From assembly GCA_902557215.1 (NCBI GenBank), contig CACDZM010000003.1:62001-126000 (forward strand): DNA of 64,000 nucleotides, given 5' to 3'. A program made the position numbers and the translations under genes. Shown in pieces: positions 19,107 to 29,759 of this stretch. Within the stretch, counting starts at the first letter, position 1. The number at the start of each line of letters is the position of its first letter. Origin of the DNA: an uncultured Pelagibacteraceae bacterium (GTDB lineage: Bacteria > Pseudomonadota > Alphaproteobacteria > Pelagibacterales > Pelagibacteraceae). Under the pieces are notes generated by a model. It was not told the DNA's origin. It saw nothing but the letters and a program-made list of their open reading frames with translations, and searched no databases.

Positions 19107-19580
19107 TTAAAAAAATTTTGTTTGTTTTAAACTTTCAGCTAAGACAATAGCCACAGCAGTTGCAAGATTTAATGAACGTTTGTTATTTTTCATAGGTATC
19201 TTCAAACGATTTTTAATTATTTTATGGACTTTTTCAGGAACTCCTGAACTTTCTCTTCCAAACAAAATTGTATCATTTTCTTCAAATTTAAATTTCGTAT
19301 AAGATATAGATGCTTTAGTCGTCATCAATACAATTCTTTGATTCTCTTTAAATTTAAGAAATTCATTAAAACTTTTGTGAAATTTTATATTTTTCTCATC
19401 AATATAATCCATTACTACCCTTTTAAACCTCTTGTCACTCAATAAAAAACCACAAGGTTCTATAATTTCTAAATTTGCCCCCAAACATGCACAAGTTCTT
19501 ATTATAGCAGCTGTATTTTGAGGTATATCTGGTTCAAATAATGCAATTTTTGGCCCAAGATCTATTGATTTCTGTGTCAT
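19107..19580 (-). CDS. trmL: tRNA (cytidine/uridine-2'-O)-methyltransferase TrmL-like (SPOUT)
   Basis: 'ALFEPDIPQNTAAIIRTCACLGANLEIIEPCGF', 'ILFGRESSGVPEKV', 'RSLNLATAVAIVLAE'. Confidence 0.92.
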   Translation of the reverse strand: MTQKSIDLGPKIALFEPDIPQNTAAIIRTCACLGANLEIIEPCGFLLSDKRFKRVVMDYIDEKNIKFHKSFNEFLKFKENQRIVLMTTKASISYTKFKFEENDTILFGRESSGVPEKVHKIIKNRLKIPMKNNKRSLNLATAVAIVLAESLKQTKFF

Positions 19581-19670
19581 TCTATCAGTAGTAAATTCAG
19601 TATTTTATATTATATGAATTCTTATATTTAAGTAGAAAAAATCAATATTGAGTATATTTAATAATTATTA

Positions 19671-20180
19671 ATGTCAGAAAAAAACGTTAAAAGAAGAGAT
19701 TTTTTATTTACAGCTACCTATGCTGTCGGAGCAGTAGGTGCTGCAGCTGTTGTGTGGCCTATGATAGACCAAATGAATCCAGATGCATCTGTTAAAGCGT
19801 TGGCTAGTACAGAAGTTGATATTAGTTCAATGAACCCTGGAAAAACTATTACGGTATTATGGAGAGGTAAGCCAGTTTTTATTAGAAGAAGGACGCAAGA
19901 GGAAATCGCTGAGGCAAAAGCAGTTAAATTGGAGGACTTAAAACATCCTGAAAAAGATGAAGATCGAGCTAAAAATCCAGAGTGGCTCGTAATGCTTGGT
20001 GTCTGCACACATTTAGGGTGTGTACCCTTAGATCAAAAAGGAGACTACAATGGTTGGTTCTGTCCGTGTCATGGATCACATTATGATACATCTGGTAGAA
20101 TAAGAAAAGGTCCAGCACCAACAAACATGGAAATACCTGAATATAAGTTTGTAAACACAAATACAATTAAAATTGGATAA
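19671..20180 (+). CDS. petA: Cytochrome bc1 Rieske iron-sulfur subunit
   Basis: Tat-like '[20 protein letters not shown]', 'CTHLGCVP', '[21 protein letters not shown]'. Confidence 0.96.
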   Translation: MSEKNVKRRDFLFTATYAVGAVGAAAVVWPMIDQMNPDASVKALASTEVDISSMNPGKTITVLWRGKPVFIRRRTQEEIAEAKAVKLEDLKHPEKDEDRAKNPEWLVMLGVCTHLGCVPLDQKGDYNGWFCPCHGSHYDTSGRIRKGPAPTNMEIPEYKFVNTNTIKIG

Positions 20181-20185
20181 ACTTT

Positions 20186-21448
20186 ATGAGTGATCACGAA
20201 TATACCCCTAAATCAAAATTTGGAAAGTGGTTTAATGATAGATTACCTTTGCTTACATTAGCAAGCCATCTGACTGATTATCCTACGCCTAAAAACTTAA
20301 ATTATTGGTGGACATTTGGTGGAATACTTACTTTCTGTTTAATAACCCAAATCGTTACAGGACTAGTTTTGGCAATGCATTACATTGCTCATGCAGATAT
20401 GGCATTCGATAGCGTAGAGCATATTATGAGAAATGTAAACTATGGATGGTTAATAAGGTACATCCACGCAAATGGAGCTTCAATGTTTTTCTTAGCAGTA
20501 TATATACATATATTTAGATCATTATTTTATGGATCTTATAAATCTCCCCGGGAGATTATTTGGATCATAGGTATAATAATATATTTACTGATGATGGCAG
20601 CAGCTTTCTTAGGTTATGTTCTTCCATGGGGGCAAATGAGTTTTTGGGGAGCAACTGTTATAACTAATTTATTTAGTGCTATTCCACTTGTTGGTGAAGG
20701 TATAGTAACCTGGTTATGGGGAGGTTATTCGGTTGACAATCCAACATTAACTAGATTTTTTACACTGCACTACTTAATTCCCTTCTTAATATTAGGTTTA
20801 GTAGTGTTGCATATATGGGCCTTGCATGTTCCAGGTAATAATAATCCTGTTGGGATCGATATTAAAAAACCGTCTAAAGATACTGTTCCATTTCATCCTT
20901 ACATAGTAATCAAAGATGGTTTTGCTCTACTCATGTTTATGATTGTTTTTGCATTCTTTGTTTTTTACACCCCAAATATTCTAGGACACGCAGACAATTA
21001 CATTGAAGCAAATCCATTGGTAACTCCTGCGCATATAGTCCCCGAATGGTACCTTTTACCATTTTATGCGATATTAAGATCTGTTCCAGATAAACTTTTG
21101 GGTGTAGTTGCGATGTTGTCAGCAATTCTTATTCTAGCGGCATTACCTTGGCTTGATACATCTAAGATTAGATCTGCAGTCTTTAGACCATTATACAGAC
21201 AATTTTATTGGATCTTGGTCGCTGACGTTTTGATTTTAGGTTATGTAGGTGCTATGCCAGCTGAAGGATTGTATTTATTAGTTGCAAGAGTGGCTACGGC
21301 CTACTATTTCCTACATTTTTTAGTTGTTCTACCAATTTTAGGTTATAAGGAGAAAACTTTGCCTGTTCCATTAAGTATTACTGAGCCTGTGCTAGGTGGA
21401 TCCCCTAATTTAGCTTTGGCTAAGAACAAGGAAAATTTTAAAGATTAG
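20186..21448 (+). CDS. petB: Cytochrome b (bc1 complex)
   Basis: '[26 protein letters not shown]', '[20 protein letters not shown]', '[13 protein letters not shown]'. Confidence 0.97.
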   Translation: MSDHEYTPKSKFGKWFNDRLPLLTLASHLTDYPTPKNLNYWWTFGGILTFCLITQIVTGLVLAMHYIAHADMAFDSVEHIMRNVNYGWLIRYIHANGASMFFLAVYIHIFRSLFYGSYKSPREIIWIIGIIIYLLMMAAAFLGYVLPWGQMSFWGATVITNLFSAIPLVGEGIVTWLWGGYSVDNPTLTRFFTLHYLIPFLILGLVVLHIWALHVPGNNNPVGIDIKKPSKDTVPFHPYIVIKDGFALLMFMIVFAFFVFYTPNILGHADNYIEANPLVTPAHIVPEWYLLPFYAILRSVPDKLLGVVAMLSAILILAALPWLDTSKIRSAVFRPLYRQFYWILVADVLILGYVGAMPAEGLYLLVARVATAYYFLHFLVVLPILGYKEKTLPVPLSITEPVLGGSPNLALAKNKENFKD

Positions 21449-22227
21449 TGAAAAATTTTTTAAGAATATTTTTAATCACGAGTTTAGTTTTTGGACTTTC
21501 TGTAAAATCTAATTCAGCTGAAAAGATTGAATACTTAACAACTGATTGGAGTTTTAAAGGTCTCTTTGGAAAGTTTGATAGGGGAGCATTACAAAGAGGT
21601 TATCAAGTTTATACTGAAGTATGTTCGTCTTGTCACTCTATGAAATATCTAAGTTATAGGAATTTAGCCGAAAAGGGTGGACCAGAATTCTCGATAGCAG
21701 AAGCTAAAGCGATAGCTGCATCTTTTGAGGTCACTGATGGACCTAATGATGATGGAGAAATGTTTACAAGACCAGGTAAATTATCTGACAAATTTGTAAT
21801 GCCTTATGATAATGTTAAAGCAGCTCAAGCCGCAAATGGCGGTGCATATCCACCAGATATGTCAGTGCTCGTCAAAGCAAGAGGAGGTGGGGTCGATTAC
21901 ATCTACTCTTTACTTCAAGGTTATGAAGATCCACCAATTGGAATGAGTTTAGATGATGGAGTTTATTATAATAAATATATGTATGGTAACAAAATAAAAA
22001 TGGCCAATCAGCTTTCTGATGGGCTCGTTGAGTATGGAGATGGTACATCAGCATCAGTTGAACAAATGTCAAAGGATGTTACTACATTCTTAATGTGGGC
22101 AGCAGAACCACATCTTGAGTCACGTCACCAGATGGGCTTCAAGGCGATAGTTTATTTAATTATTTTAACAATTTTGGTTTACTTTAGCATGAAAAAGATA
22201 TGGTCACGTATTGAAACGGAAGTTTAA
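21448..22227 (+). CDS. petC: Cytochrome c1 (GTG start)
   Basis: 'RGYQVYTEVCSSCHSMKYLSYRNL', C-terminal TM helix; 1-nt overlap with petB (TAGTG). Confidence 0.95.
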   Translation: MKNFLRIFLITSLVFGLSVKSNSAEKIEYLTTDWSFKGLFGKFDRGALQRGYQVYTEVCSSCHSMKYLSYRNLAEKGGPEFSIAEAKAIAASFEVTDGPNDDGEMFTRPGKLSDKFVMPYDNVKAAQAANGGAYPPDMSVLVKARGGGVDYIYSLLQGYEDPPIGMSLDDGVYYNKYMYGNKIKMANQLSDGLVEYGDGTSASVEQMSKDVTTFLMWAAEPHLESRHQMGFKAIVYLIILTILVYFSMKKIWSRIETEV

Positions 22228-23277
22228 AACGTCGCCATCTTTCACAATATAGTCTTTTCCTTCAAGTCTCATTTTACCGTTTGATTTTGCATTCAACCAG
22301 CCATCATTTGAAACAAAATCATCATATGAAATAGTTTCTGCTCTAATAAAACCTTTCTCAAAATCTGTATGAATTTCTCCAGCAGCTTGAGGAGCCTTGC
22401 AATTTTTTTCTATTGTCCACGCTCTGGTTTCCTCAGGGCCAGAAGTGAAATAAGTGTCAAGTTCAAGAATTTGATATCCTTTTTTAATTAACATATTTAA
22501 CCCTGTCTCTTTTAATCCAATCATTTCCATATAATTTTTTTTTTCGTGTACGTCTAAATTATTAATTTGATTTTCTATATCTGCTGAAATAATTAACGTA
22601 TTATCACTTCCAAATTTTGAGATAAATTTTTTAGTATAATCGTTTCCATTTTGAATACTTTTCTCATCAACATTACATAGAAATATTTTAGGTTTTAAAG
22701 ATAATAGTCCACTTTGATTAATCTGTTTTTTTTCAAACTGAGACCTCAAACTTGAGATATCTTTATCATTATTTATACAGTCTAGACTTGTTTCAAGAAT
22801 TTTCAATTGAACGCTTTCTAAGTTTTTTTTATTATTTTTCTCTAATCTTTTTTGTATAGACTCAAGATCAGCTAACATCATTTCAGTCTCAATTATCTCC
22901 AAGTCTCTAACTGGATTTACATTTGGATTTACATTTTGGATATCACTAGAGTCGAAGCATCTTATAAGATGTATGATTGCATCAACCTCTCTAATGTGAG
23001 AGAGGAATTTATTTCCTAAACCTTCACCTTTTGATGCTCCTTTTACTAAACCAGCAATATCAACAAATGAAATAGTTGTGTTGATAATTTTTTTTGAATT
23101 TGAAATTTTAGCTAAATTTTTCAGTCTAATATCTGGAACAGGAACGACACCAACATTTGGTTCTATTGTGCAAAATGGAAAATTTGCAGCTTGTGCTTTG
23201 CTCGAATTTGTCAATGCATTAAATAAAGTTGATTTACCAACATTTGGCATTCCAACTATTCCACATTTAAAACTCAT
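22204..23277 (-). CDS. ychF: Ribosome-binding ATPase YchF
   Basis: 'CGIVGMPNVGKSTLFNALTNSSKAQAANFPFCTIEPNVGVV', 'FVDIAGLVKGASKGEGLGNKFLSHIREVDAI'. Confidence 0.97.
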   Translation of the reverse strand: MSFKCGIVGMPNVGKSTLFNALTNSSKAQAANFPFCTIEPNVGVVPVPDIRLKNLAKISNSKKIINTTISFVDIAGLVKGASKGEGLGNKFLSHIREVDAIIHLIRCFDSSDIQNVNPNVNPVRDLEIIETEMMLADLESIQKRLEKNNKKNLESVQLKILETSLDCINNDKDISSLRSQFEKKQINQSGLLSLKPKIFLCNVDEKSIQNGNDYTKKFISKFGSDNTLIISADIENQINNLDVHEKKNYMEMIGLKETGLNMLIKKGYQILELDTYFTSGPEETRAWTIEKNCKAPQAAGEIHTDFEKGFIRAETISYDDFVSNDGWLNAKSNGKMRLEGKDYIVKDGDVLNFRFNT

Positions 23278-23837
23278 TATTTATTATTAACTGTACTAGA
23301 AAACAGGTCTAATTTTTTATCAACAAGAATAGAAATTGATTCAGTAATGTTTTCAGTAATTTTGTCTATACCAATAGTTTCATCATCATTAAAATTTTGT
23401 AGAACATAATCTGCAACTTCCATTGAGTCTTTTGGTTTACCAATTCCTATTCTAACCCTTGAATAATCTTTACCAATAAATTTATCGATGGAGGCAACTC
23501 CATTATGACCTGCGCTTGATCCCCCAAATTTAGTTTTGATCTTTCCAAATTCTACATCTAAATCATCATGAAAAACAATTACATCTTGTGCATCAATCTT
23601 AAAATACTCAATTAATTCTCTTATACAAATCCCTGAGTTGTTCATAAATGTCAATGGTTTAATAGCATAAACTTTTTTACTGGCTATATTTCCAGTTGTA
23701 AGAAGACCTTTAAATTTAGGTTTTTGTTTAGACAAATTAAATTTTTTATTAATACAATCTATAATTTTGAAACCAACATTGTGTCTATTATTTTCACTAT
23801 CAGGAGTTGGATTACCTAATCCTACAAATAAAATCAT
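23277..23837 (-). CDS. pth: Peptidyl-tRNA hydrolase
   Basis: 'FVGLGNPTPDSENNRHNVGF', 'KPLTFMNNSG', 'VFHDDLDVEFGKIKTKFGGSSAGHNG'. Confidence 0.96.
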   Translation of the reverse strand: MILFVGLGNPTPDSENNRHNVGFKIIDCINKKFNLSKQKPKFKGLLTTGNIASKKVYAIKPLTFMNNSGICIRELIEYFKIDAQDVIVFHDDLDVEFGKIKTKFGGSSAGHNGVASIDKFIGKDYSRVRIGIGKPKDSMEVADYVLQNFNDDETIGIDKITENITESISILVDKKLDLFSSTVNNK

Positions 23838-23870
23838 GAGTTAACTAAGCTTAATTTCAATTTTTATTAT

Positions 23871-24611
23871 TTATTTTTTTTCTTCAGGAGATTTTTTTTC
23901 AGCAGATTTTTTTTCATCAGGTTTTTTGTCGTCACCTTCTTTCTTATCTCCTTTAGATGAATCTGCAGAAGTTTTATCACCATCTGCTGCAGCTTCAACT
24001 CCTTCTTCACCCTCTGTTGCTTCAGCCTCTGCTGGTTTTTCTGGTTCTTTAATTACTGTTGGGGCTGCAAGGGTTGCTATAACAAAGTCCCTCCCTTGAA
24101 TAGTTGGTGTTACTTCAGGGTCTAATTTGATAGATGAAATTTTAAAACTTTCCCCGATATCAACACCTTCAAGATCAATTGTCAAGTTTTCTGGTATTTT
24201 TTCACTTGGACAATTTAATTCTACTTTTCTTCTTACTATATTTAATACTCCACCTCTTTTAAGACCTGGTGAATTTTCATGATTAATAAAATTAACTGGC
24301 ACTTCAATTTTTATTTTTACTCCAGGCAATATCCTTAAAAAGTCCACATGAATGGGCTCGTCGCTTAAAATGTGATATTTAACTTCTCTTGGCAAAACAT
24401 TTTGTGACTTCCCATCTATTTTTAATGTAATTATGTTTGACAAAAAGTTTTCTTTATCAATCAAATTTTTTAATAATTTTTTTGAAACAGATACTTTTTG
24501 ATTATCTTCTTTTCCTCCATATACAATACCAGGGACATTTCCACTAATTCTAATGGAATTTAGTTGACCCTTAGTCGTAGTGTTTCTGACGTTAACTTCT
24601 AATGAATTCAT
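23871..24611 (-). CDS. rplY: Ribosomal protein L25/TL5/CTC family with K/E/A-rich C-terminal tail
   Basis: 'RISGNVPGIVYGG', 'VHVDFLRI'-like 'PIHVDFLRILPGVKI'; start at internal MNSLEVNVRN. Confidence 0.92.
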   Translation of the reverse strand: MNSLEVNVRNTTTKGQLNSIRISGNVPGIVYGGKEDNQKVSVSKKLLKNLIDKENFLSNIITLKIDGKSQNVLPREVKYHILSDEPIHVDFLRILPGVKIKIEVPVNFINHENSPGLKRGGVLNIVRRKVELNCPSEKIPENLTIDLEGVDIGESFKISSIKLDPEVTPTIQGRDFVIATLAAPTVIKEPEKPAEAEATEGEEGVEAAADGDKTSADSSKGDKKEGDDKKPDEKKSAEKKSPEEKK

Positions 24612-24654
24612 AAAAAGGAGTTTTTTAAACCATGTTTGTAAATAATCAAGGTAA

Positions 24655-25587
24655 TTATTTAAATAAATCGGATACTGAAGTAGAATTAGATATTCTTTTA
24701 ATTGCTTCACCCATGAGGCTTGAAATTGGTAAAACTTCTATATTTTTAACATTTTTAGTTTTTTGACTGTTATCAATTGTGTCGGTAATTACCAAGTTTT
24801 TTATAACTGAATTTTTGATTTTCTTAACAGCGTCTCCACTAAGAACTCCATGTGTAATGTAAACATAAACTTCTTTTGCTCCTCGTTGCTTTAAAGCCTT
24901 AGCAGCATTGACAATAGTACCACCAGAATCAATTATATCGTCAACTATTACACATGTTTGATTTTTTACATCTCCGATAACATTCATCACTTGCGATTGG
25001 CCAGGTTTTGGTCTTCTTTTATCAACAATTGCCAATCCAACATTAAGAAGTTTGCCAAGAGCTCTCGCTCTTTCGGTACCACCTACATCAGGTGCTACAC
25101 AAATAATCTTTTTACTTTTAATTCTTTTCCTAACATGTCTTGCAAATATTGGTGTTGAAAAAAGATTATCTACAGGTATATCAAAAAAACCCTGAATTTG
25201 ACCAGCATGCAGATCAACTGTTACAACTCTATCTGCACCTGCTTTTGTAATTAAATTTGAAACCAATTTAGCTGATATAGAAGTTCTTGGGATAACCTTT
25301 CTATCCTGTCTTGCATATCCAAAATATGGAATTACAGCTGTAATGTTTTTTGCTGAAGATCTCTTAAGGGCGTCTATACACAACAATAATTCCATTAAGT
25401 TATCATTTGCTGGAGATGATATAGACTGAACAATAAAAATACTATTACCTCTAATATTTTCATTTATTTCGATGTATATTTCACCATCTGCAAATTTTCT
25501 AATACTTGAGTTTACAAGTTTAGTCTTCAAATACTTTGCGATATTTTTACTTAGTATTTTATTGCTATTTCCGGTTAACAGTTTCAT
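24655..25587 (-). CDS. prs: Ribose-phosphate pyrophosphokinase
   Basis: 'FADGEIYIEINENIRG', 'PYFGYARQDRK', 'VVTVDLHAGQIQGFFDIPVDNL', 'CVIVDDIIDSGGTI'. Confidence 0.97.
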   Translation of the reverse strand: MKLLTGNSNKILSKNIAKYLKTKLVNSSIRKFADGEIYIEINENIRGNSIFIVQSISSPANDNLMELLLCIDALKRSSAKNITAVIPYFGYARQDRKVIPRTSISAKLVSNLITKAGADRVVTVDLHAGQIQGFFDIPVDNLFSTPIFARHVRKRIKSKKIICVAPDVGGTERARALGKLLNVGLAIVDKRRPKPGQSQVMNVIGDVKNQTCVIVDDIIDSGGTIVNAAKALKQRGAKEVYVYITHGVLSGDAVKKIKNSVIKNLVITDTIDNSQKTKNVKNIEVLPISSLMGEAIKRISNSTSVSDLFK

Positions 25588-25595
25588 TGAAAAGT

Positions 25596-26357
25596 TTAAT
25601 TAATCATAATTATTGAAATATTTCTACCATAATCAGCATGTTTTAATCTTAATGATCTTCGTGCGCTAAAAAAATTATTTTTATCATCAAAAGTATCAAT
25701 TTTAATGGCTTCAATATTTGAAATTTTGTTTGATTTAAGTCGGGATTTAATAAAATTAGGTAGATTAAAATGAAGACTATTTTTTATATCTTTAAAGAAG
25801 ACTTTGTTTTTTTTATCTTTTTTTAAGAACTTTTTTAGAAAATCAACTTTTACATTATAACTTTCAACTTGAATACACGGACCAATTGTTGCAATGATAT
25901 TTTTTTCTTTGCACCCTTTATTTAACATAAACTTGATTACTTTAGTAATTATGTCTTTGTAGACACCTTTCCATCCAGCATGAATTGCAGCTATCATGAT
26001 TTTTTTTTTGTCATATAACAGTATTGGCGCACAATCTGCTGTTAATATTGCTATGGGTATTTTTTTTTGATCAGTAATAACAGCATCAGCTTGAATTTTT
26101 TTTTTGCTAAATTTAAAATTTTTATTTATATAAAAGATTTTGTTACTATGCATTTGATGCATTAAAAAAATATTTTTAGATTTTTTGTTAATTCTATTTT
26201 TAACAATTTTCAAATTTTCTTTAATCTTTGATTTAAAATCATTAGATCCAGGTCCGCAATTTAAGCTTTTATAAATTCCACTTGACTTACCTCCTATTCT
26301 ATTAAAGAAGCCATGTTTAATCTTTTTTTGTTTTGATAATATTTTAGAAGTAATCAA
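25596..26357 (-). CDS. pgeF: Peptidoglycan editing factor PgeF / YfiH (laccase domain)
   Basis: 'LTADCAPILLYD', 'IAAIHAGWKGVYKDI', 'IGPCIQVESYNV'. Confidence 0.92.
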   Translation of the reverse strand: MITSKILSKQKKIKHGFFNRIGGKSSGIYKSLNCGPGSNDFKSKIKENLKIVKNRINKKSKNIFLMHQMHSNKIFYINKNFKFSKKKIQADAVITDQKKIPIAILTADCAPILLYDKKKIMIAAIHAGWKGVYKDIITKVIKFMLNKGCKEKNIIATIGPCIQVESYNVKVDFLKKFLKKDKKNKVFFKDIKNSLHFNLPNFIKSRLKSNKISNIEAIKIDTFDDKNNFFSARRSLRLKHADYGRNISIIMIN

Positions 26358-26359
26358 TT

Positions 26360-27406
26360 TTAAAAACCAAGGTTGAATTTAATTTTTTTACTCTTAATGA
26401 ACATTACTTTGAATAAAGTGCCCATTTGTTTTTCATCAATAAGTCTATTTAATCTATAAAAGATATCAGCTTTTTTTGAAAAGTTTTTATTTCTAGATAA
26501 TATCTCTGCTCTTTCTTTTATTCCCATTTTAATCAAAAAGTTTTTTTGAGTGTTCAAATTGTTATCTAGTCCACCTAATTTTTGAGTAAATTTTTTAAAT
26601 AATTCAAAATTTATATTGTGTGTAATATCTACTTCTCCAATATTGTCTAAAATATTGGCAAATTTGTGATTAGAAACTGCTTTTAAAGTATTTTTCATTT
26701 TTTTTTCTAGATACCCGTAATCTATTATTAACAATCCTCCAGTATTTTTTTTGATTATATCTGAAATATTTTTTAAATAATCAAAACCAAATTCAGAATA
26801 TTCGATAAAGTTCTGATTTTGTGAAATCTTAAAATTAAGTCTTTTCTCAATCTTTTTTATATCGGTTTTTTTCTCAATAAATGATGCTTTAGAGTAATTT
26901 TCAAAATTAACAAATTTTTCGTACCAAATATTTCTCTGTTTTCTGAATTGCTTTATTGGCATTGCATCAAAAAATTCATTCGCAATAAATATACTTGGAT
27001 TTTTTTTAATCTTATTTATATGAGAAACCCAAATAATTTTAGATTTTGATAATTTTTCTTTTTGTATCCTTATCAAGATTGGGCTCTTTTCATGGATAAT
27101 GATATTACAAGACTCAAGAAAAGACGGAAAATTTTGAAAACTTTCTAGAATCACTTTCATCATCTCACCATTTCCTGCGCCTAGTTCAATCAAATTAAAA
27201 TTTCTAGGACTCCCAAGGTTTTTCCAAAAACTAATAATCCAAATAGCTATCATTTCTGAAAAAAGTCTTGAAATATTTGGTGCTGTAATAAAATCGCCCT
27301 TTTTACCAAAAGGATTCTTTTTCATATAGTAACCAATTTTTTTATTATATAGAGATAAATCAATAAATTTATCTAAAGGGATTTCACCACTCTTTTTTAT
27401 TTTCAT
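26360..27406 (-). CDS. SAM-dependent methyltransferase (MidA/NDUFAF7 type)
   Basis: 'GDFITAPNISRLFSEMIAIW', 'LIELGAGNGEMMK', 'ANEFFDAMPIKQF', 'IIDYGY'. Confidence 0.9.
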   Translation of the reverse strand: MKIKKSGEIPLDKFIDLSLYNKKIGYYMKKNPFGKKGDFITAPNISRLFSEMIAIWIISFWKNLGSPRNFNLIELGAGNGEMMKVILESFQNFPSFLESCNIIIHEKSPILIRIQKEKLSKSKIIWVSHINKIKKNPSIFIANEFFDAMPIKQFRKQRNIWYEKFVNFENYSKASFIEKKTDIKKIEKRLNFKISQNQNFIEYSEFGFDYLKNISDIIKKNTGGLLIIDYGYLEKKMKNTLKAVSNHKFANILDNIGEVDITHNINFELFKKFTQKLGGLDNNLNTQKNFLIKMGIKERAEILSRNKNFSKKADIFYRLNRLIDEKQMGTLFKVMFIKSKKIKFNLGF

Positions 27407-28166
27407 ATTTTTGAATAACTAAATATGATCCAAATAATAAAAACACAAAACTTATAATTTGTCCCATAGTGAGATTGAATAATAAATAACCTAATTGGTC
27501 ATCTGGTACTCTAAAAAATTCTATTACAAATCTAAAAATTGAGTAAAAAACTAGAAACAGTCCAGAGATAAAACCTGGCTTTTTATTAATTATCTTTTTG
27601 TGAAAATAGATCAAAATTAAAAAAAGAATCAGACCCTCAAAAAGTGCTTCATATAACTGTGATGGATGTCTATACAAATTATCAACTTTAATAAATTTTA
27701 CACCCCAGGGTAGATTCGTTTGAGTTCCATATAATTCAGAGTTTATAAAATTTGAAATTCTTCCAAAAAAAATTCCAATTGGAGCAACCAACGAGATAAC
27801 ATCTAAATAATTAAAAACGTTATGTTTGTTTTTATTTGCAAACCAAACACTTATAATTATTATTCCTATAACCCCACCATGAAAAGACATCCCACCTTGC
27901 CAGATTTTAAAAATATCTATAGGGTTTTCGATATAATAATCTAAATTATAAAATAGTACATACCCTAATCTTCCACCTATAATAATACCAAAAATAAGAT
28001 AAGTAACGTAATCATCAAATTTTATTTTAATTCCCTGGTTGTTAATAAAAAATCTTTTAGCTAAGACCCACCCCGCTAGTATTCCAAAAATATAAGCTAG
28101 CGAGTACCATCGTATTTCTAATGAAAAAAAATTTATTGCTACTGGGTCAAAATTATTAATGAACAT
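27384..28166 (-). CDS. lgt: Prolipoprotein diacylglyceryl transferase
   Basis: 'GGRLGYVLFYN', 'WQGGMSFHGGVIG', 'GRISNFINSELYG', 'RHPSQLYEA'. Confidence 0.96.
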   Translation of the reverse strand: MFINNFDPVAINFFSLEIRWYSLAYIFGILAGWVLAKRFFINNQGIKIKFDDYVTYLIFGIIIGGRLGYVLFYNLDYYIENPIDIFKIWQGGMSFHGGVIGIIIISVWFANKNKHNVFNYLDVISLVAPIGIFFGRISNFINSELYGTQTNLPWGVKFIKVDNLYRHPSQLYEALFEGLILFLILIYFHKKIINKKPGFISGLFLVFYSIFRFVIEFFRVPDDQLGYLLFNLTMGQIISFVFLLFGSYLVIQKYENKKEW

Positions 28167-28210
28167 TTTGATAAATAATTATAAGTTATATCAGATATTG
28201 AGATAAAAAT

Positions 28211-28462
28211 ATGAAAAATTCAAAATTTGTTTTCGATAAATTGTCTAAAATATTTGAACAAGGCCTTATTACATCAAAAGATCTAGGATCAGAAATTTTA
28301 AGCATTTTAAAATCTAAAAGAGATGAAATAGTTTTTAGAATGAAACTTACAAGTAAAGAAGAATTTGAAGTTTTATCAAAAAGAGTAGAAAATATTGAAA
28401 AAAAAATTTCATCACTACAAAAAACAAATAATAAAAAAACTAAGCGGGCAAGAAAATCTTAA
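28211..28462 (+). CDS. UbiK/BMFP-family accessory factor
   Basis: 83 aa; 'MKLTSKEEFEVLSKRVENIEKKISSLQ' C-terminal coiled coil typical of BMFP. Confidence 0.75.
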   Translation: MKNSKFVFDKLSKIFEQGLITSKDLGSEILSILKSKRDEIVFRMKLTSKEEFEVLSKRVENIEKKISSLQKTNNKKTKRARKS

Positions 28463-29759
28463 CACCAAGTCCATTCATTGATGATTTGTCAAGTTTAATG
28501 TATCCCCCATGAGATCTAATAATATCTGAGGCAATTGATAATCCTAAACCAACACTAGATTTAGTTTCACCTCTACCTTTGTCAATTTTATAAAACGGTT
28601 TAAAAACATTTTCATATTCTTCCTTTGGAATACCTGGTCCATTATCTTCGATAGAAATAAATATATTTTTTCCATTTTTGTTCAACTGAACATTAAGTTT
28701 TTTCCCGTACTTGAGACCGTTATCAATAATATTATTAAAGCTTCTTTTTAATAAATTTTTTCTTCCATTTATCAAAATATTTTGAGCGAGATCTCTAGTA
28801 ATATATGTATTTTCATATCTTTCTATTGTCTCATTTAACAATTTTGAGAGATCAAATATTTCATTTTTTTCTGATTGAGATGAGCTGGTGAATTGTAAAT
28901 ACTCATTGAGCATTTTTTCCATTTCACTTATGTCATCATTTAATTTTGAGGAAATCTCTTTGTCTTTGACAAAAGAAAGTTGCAGTTTCATTCTTGTTAA
29001 AGGTGTCCTTAAATCATGACTAATTCCAGATAACATCTCAGATCTTTGATTCAAATGTCTAAGTATTCTTTTTCTCATTTTATCAAATTCATAACCTGCC
29101 TGTCTGATTTCAAGCGAGCCTGATGGTCTATAGTCATCTACTTCTTCACCTCTGCCAAATTTTTCTGCTGCTTTTGCTAAATTAGCTATTGGCCGAGTTT
29201 GGTTTTTTAAAAATAATATTGCAACAAAAATTAAAAAAATTGCAGGCACAGATATCCATAAAGCAAATAATCTTGCTGAGGAGGCAGTAACTCTATCTCT
29301 TGGAACTAAAAATTCAAAATATCCTTTTTTATATTTAATTCTAATGTTTATTAATTCCAGATAATCAGTAGTGCTAAACCAAAATTTATTGATACCAATA
29401 CTAGACTTTAGCTCTCTTCTTAAAGATCTATCTATAGGACTAAACCATCTTTCATTTAACTTAAAATTAAATTCTTTGTCTTGAATGTATTTTATATTTA
29501 AATCTAAATGGATTGAAAATAAATCAATGATATAATCTTTGTCATTATTCTCATTATCAAAAGCGACAATAAAAGTATCAATTTCCCCAACTAAGGCTCT
29601 TGTCATTCCTTTGTTGGTTTTTATCCAGAGGCTATCAAAAAAAACAATTGTAACTAAAAGTTGAAGTAAAATAACTGGAATTGCAACAATCAGTAACGCT
29701 CTATAAAATAATCTTTTTGGTAATAAATTTTTTACGAATTTATTCAATCCATAAAACAT
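28440..29759 (-). CDS. Membrane sensor histidine kinase (EnvZ-like)
   Basis: HAMP region, H-box 'LSGISHDLRTPLTRMKLQLS', 'SFNNIIDNGLKYG', 'IEDNGPGIP', 'GLGLSIASDIIRSHGG'. Confidence 0.93.
   Translation of the reverse strand: MFYGLNKFVKNLLPKRLFYRALLIVAIPVILLQLLVTIVFFDSLWIKTNKGMTRALVGEIDTFIVAFDNENNDKDYIIDLFSIHLDLNIKYIQDKEFNFKLNERWFSPIDRSLRRELKSSIGINKFWFSTTDYLELINIRIKYKKGYFEFLVPRDRVTASSARLFALWISVPAIFLIFVAILFLKNQTRPIANLAKAAEKFGRGEEVDDYRPSGSLEIRQAGYEFDKMRKRILRHLNQRSEMLSGISHDLRTPLTRMKLQLSFVKDKEISSKLNDDISEMEKMLNEYLQFTSSSQSEKNEIFDLSKLLNETIERYENTYITRDLAQNILINGRKNLLKRSFNNIIDNGLKYGKKLNVQLNKNGKNIFISIEDNGPGIPKEEYENVFKPFYKIDKGRGETKSSVGLGLSIASDIIRSHGGYIKLDKSSMNGLGVKIFLPA

Noticed and set aside
23871-24060. 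K/E/A-rich low-complexity tail of rplY as a possible repeat or frameshift artefact
   Set aside because: L25/CTC-type proteins often have charged low-complexity tails; reading frame is continuous.
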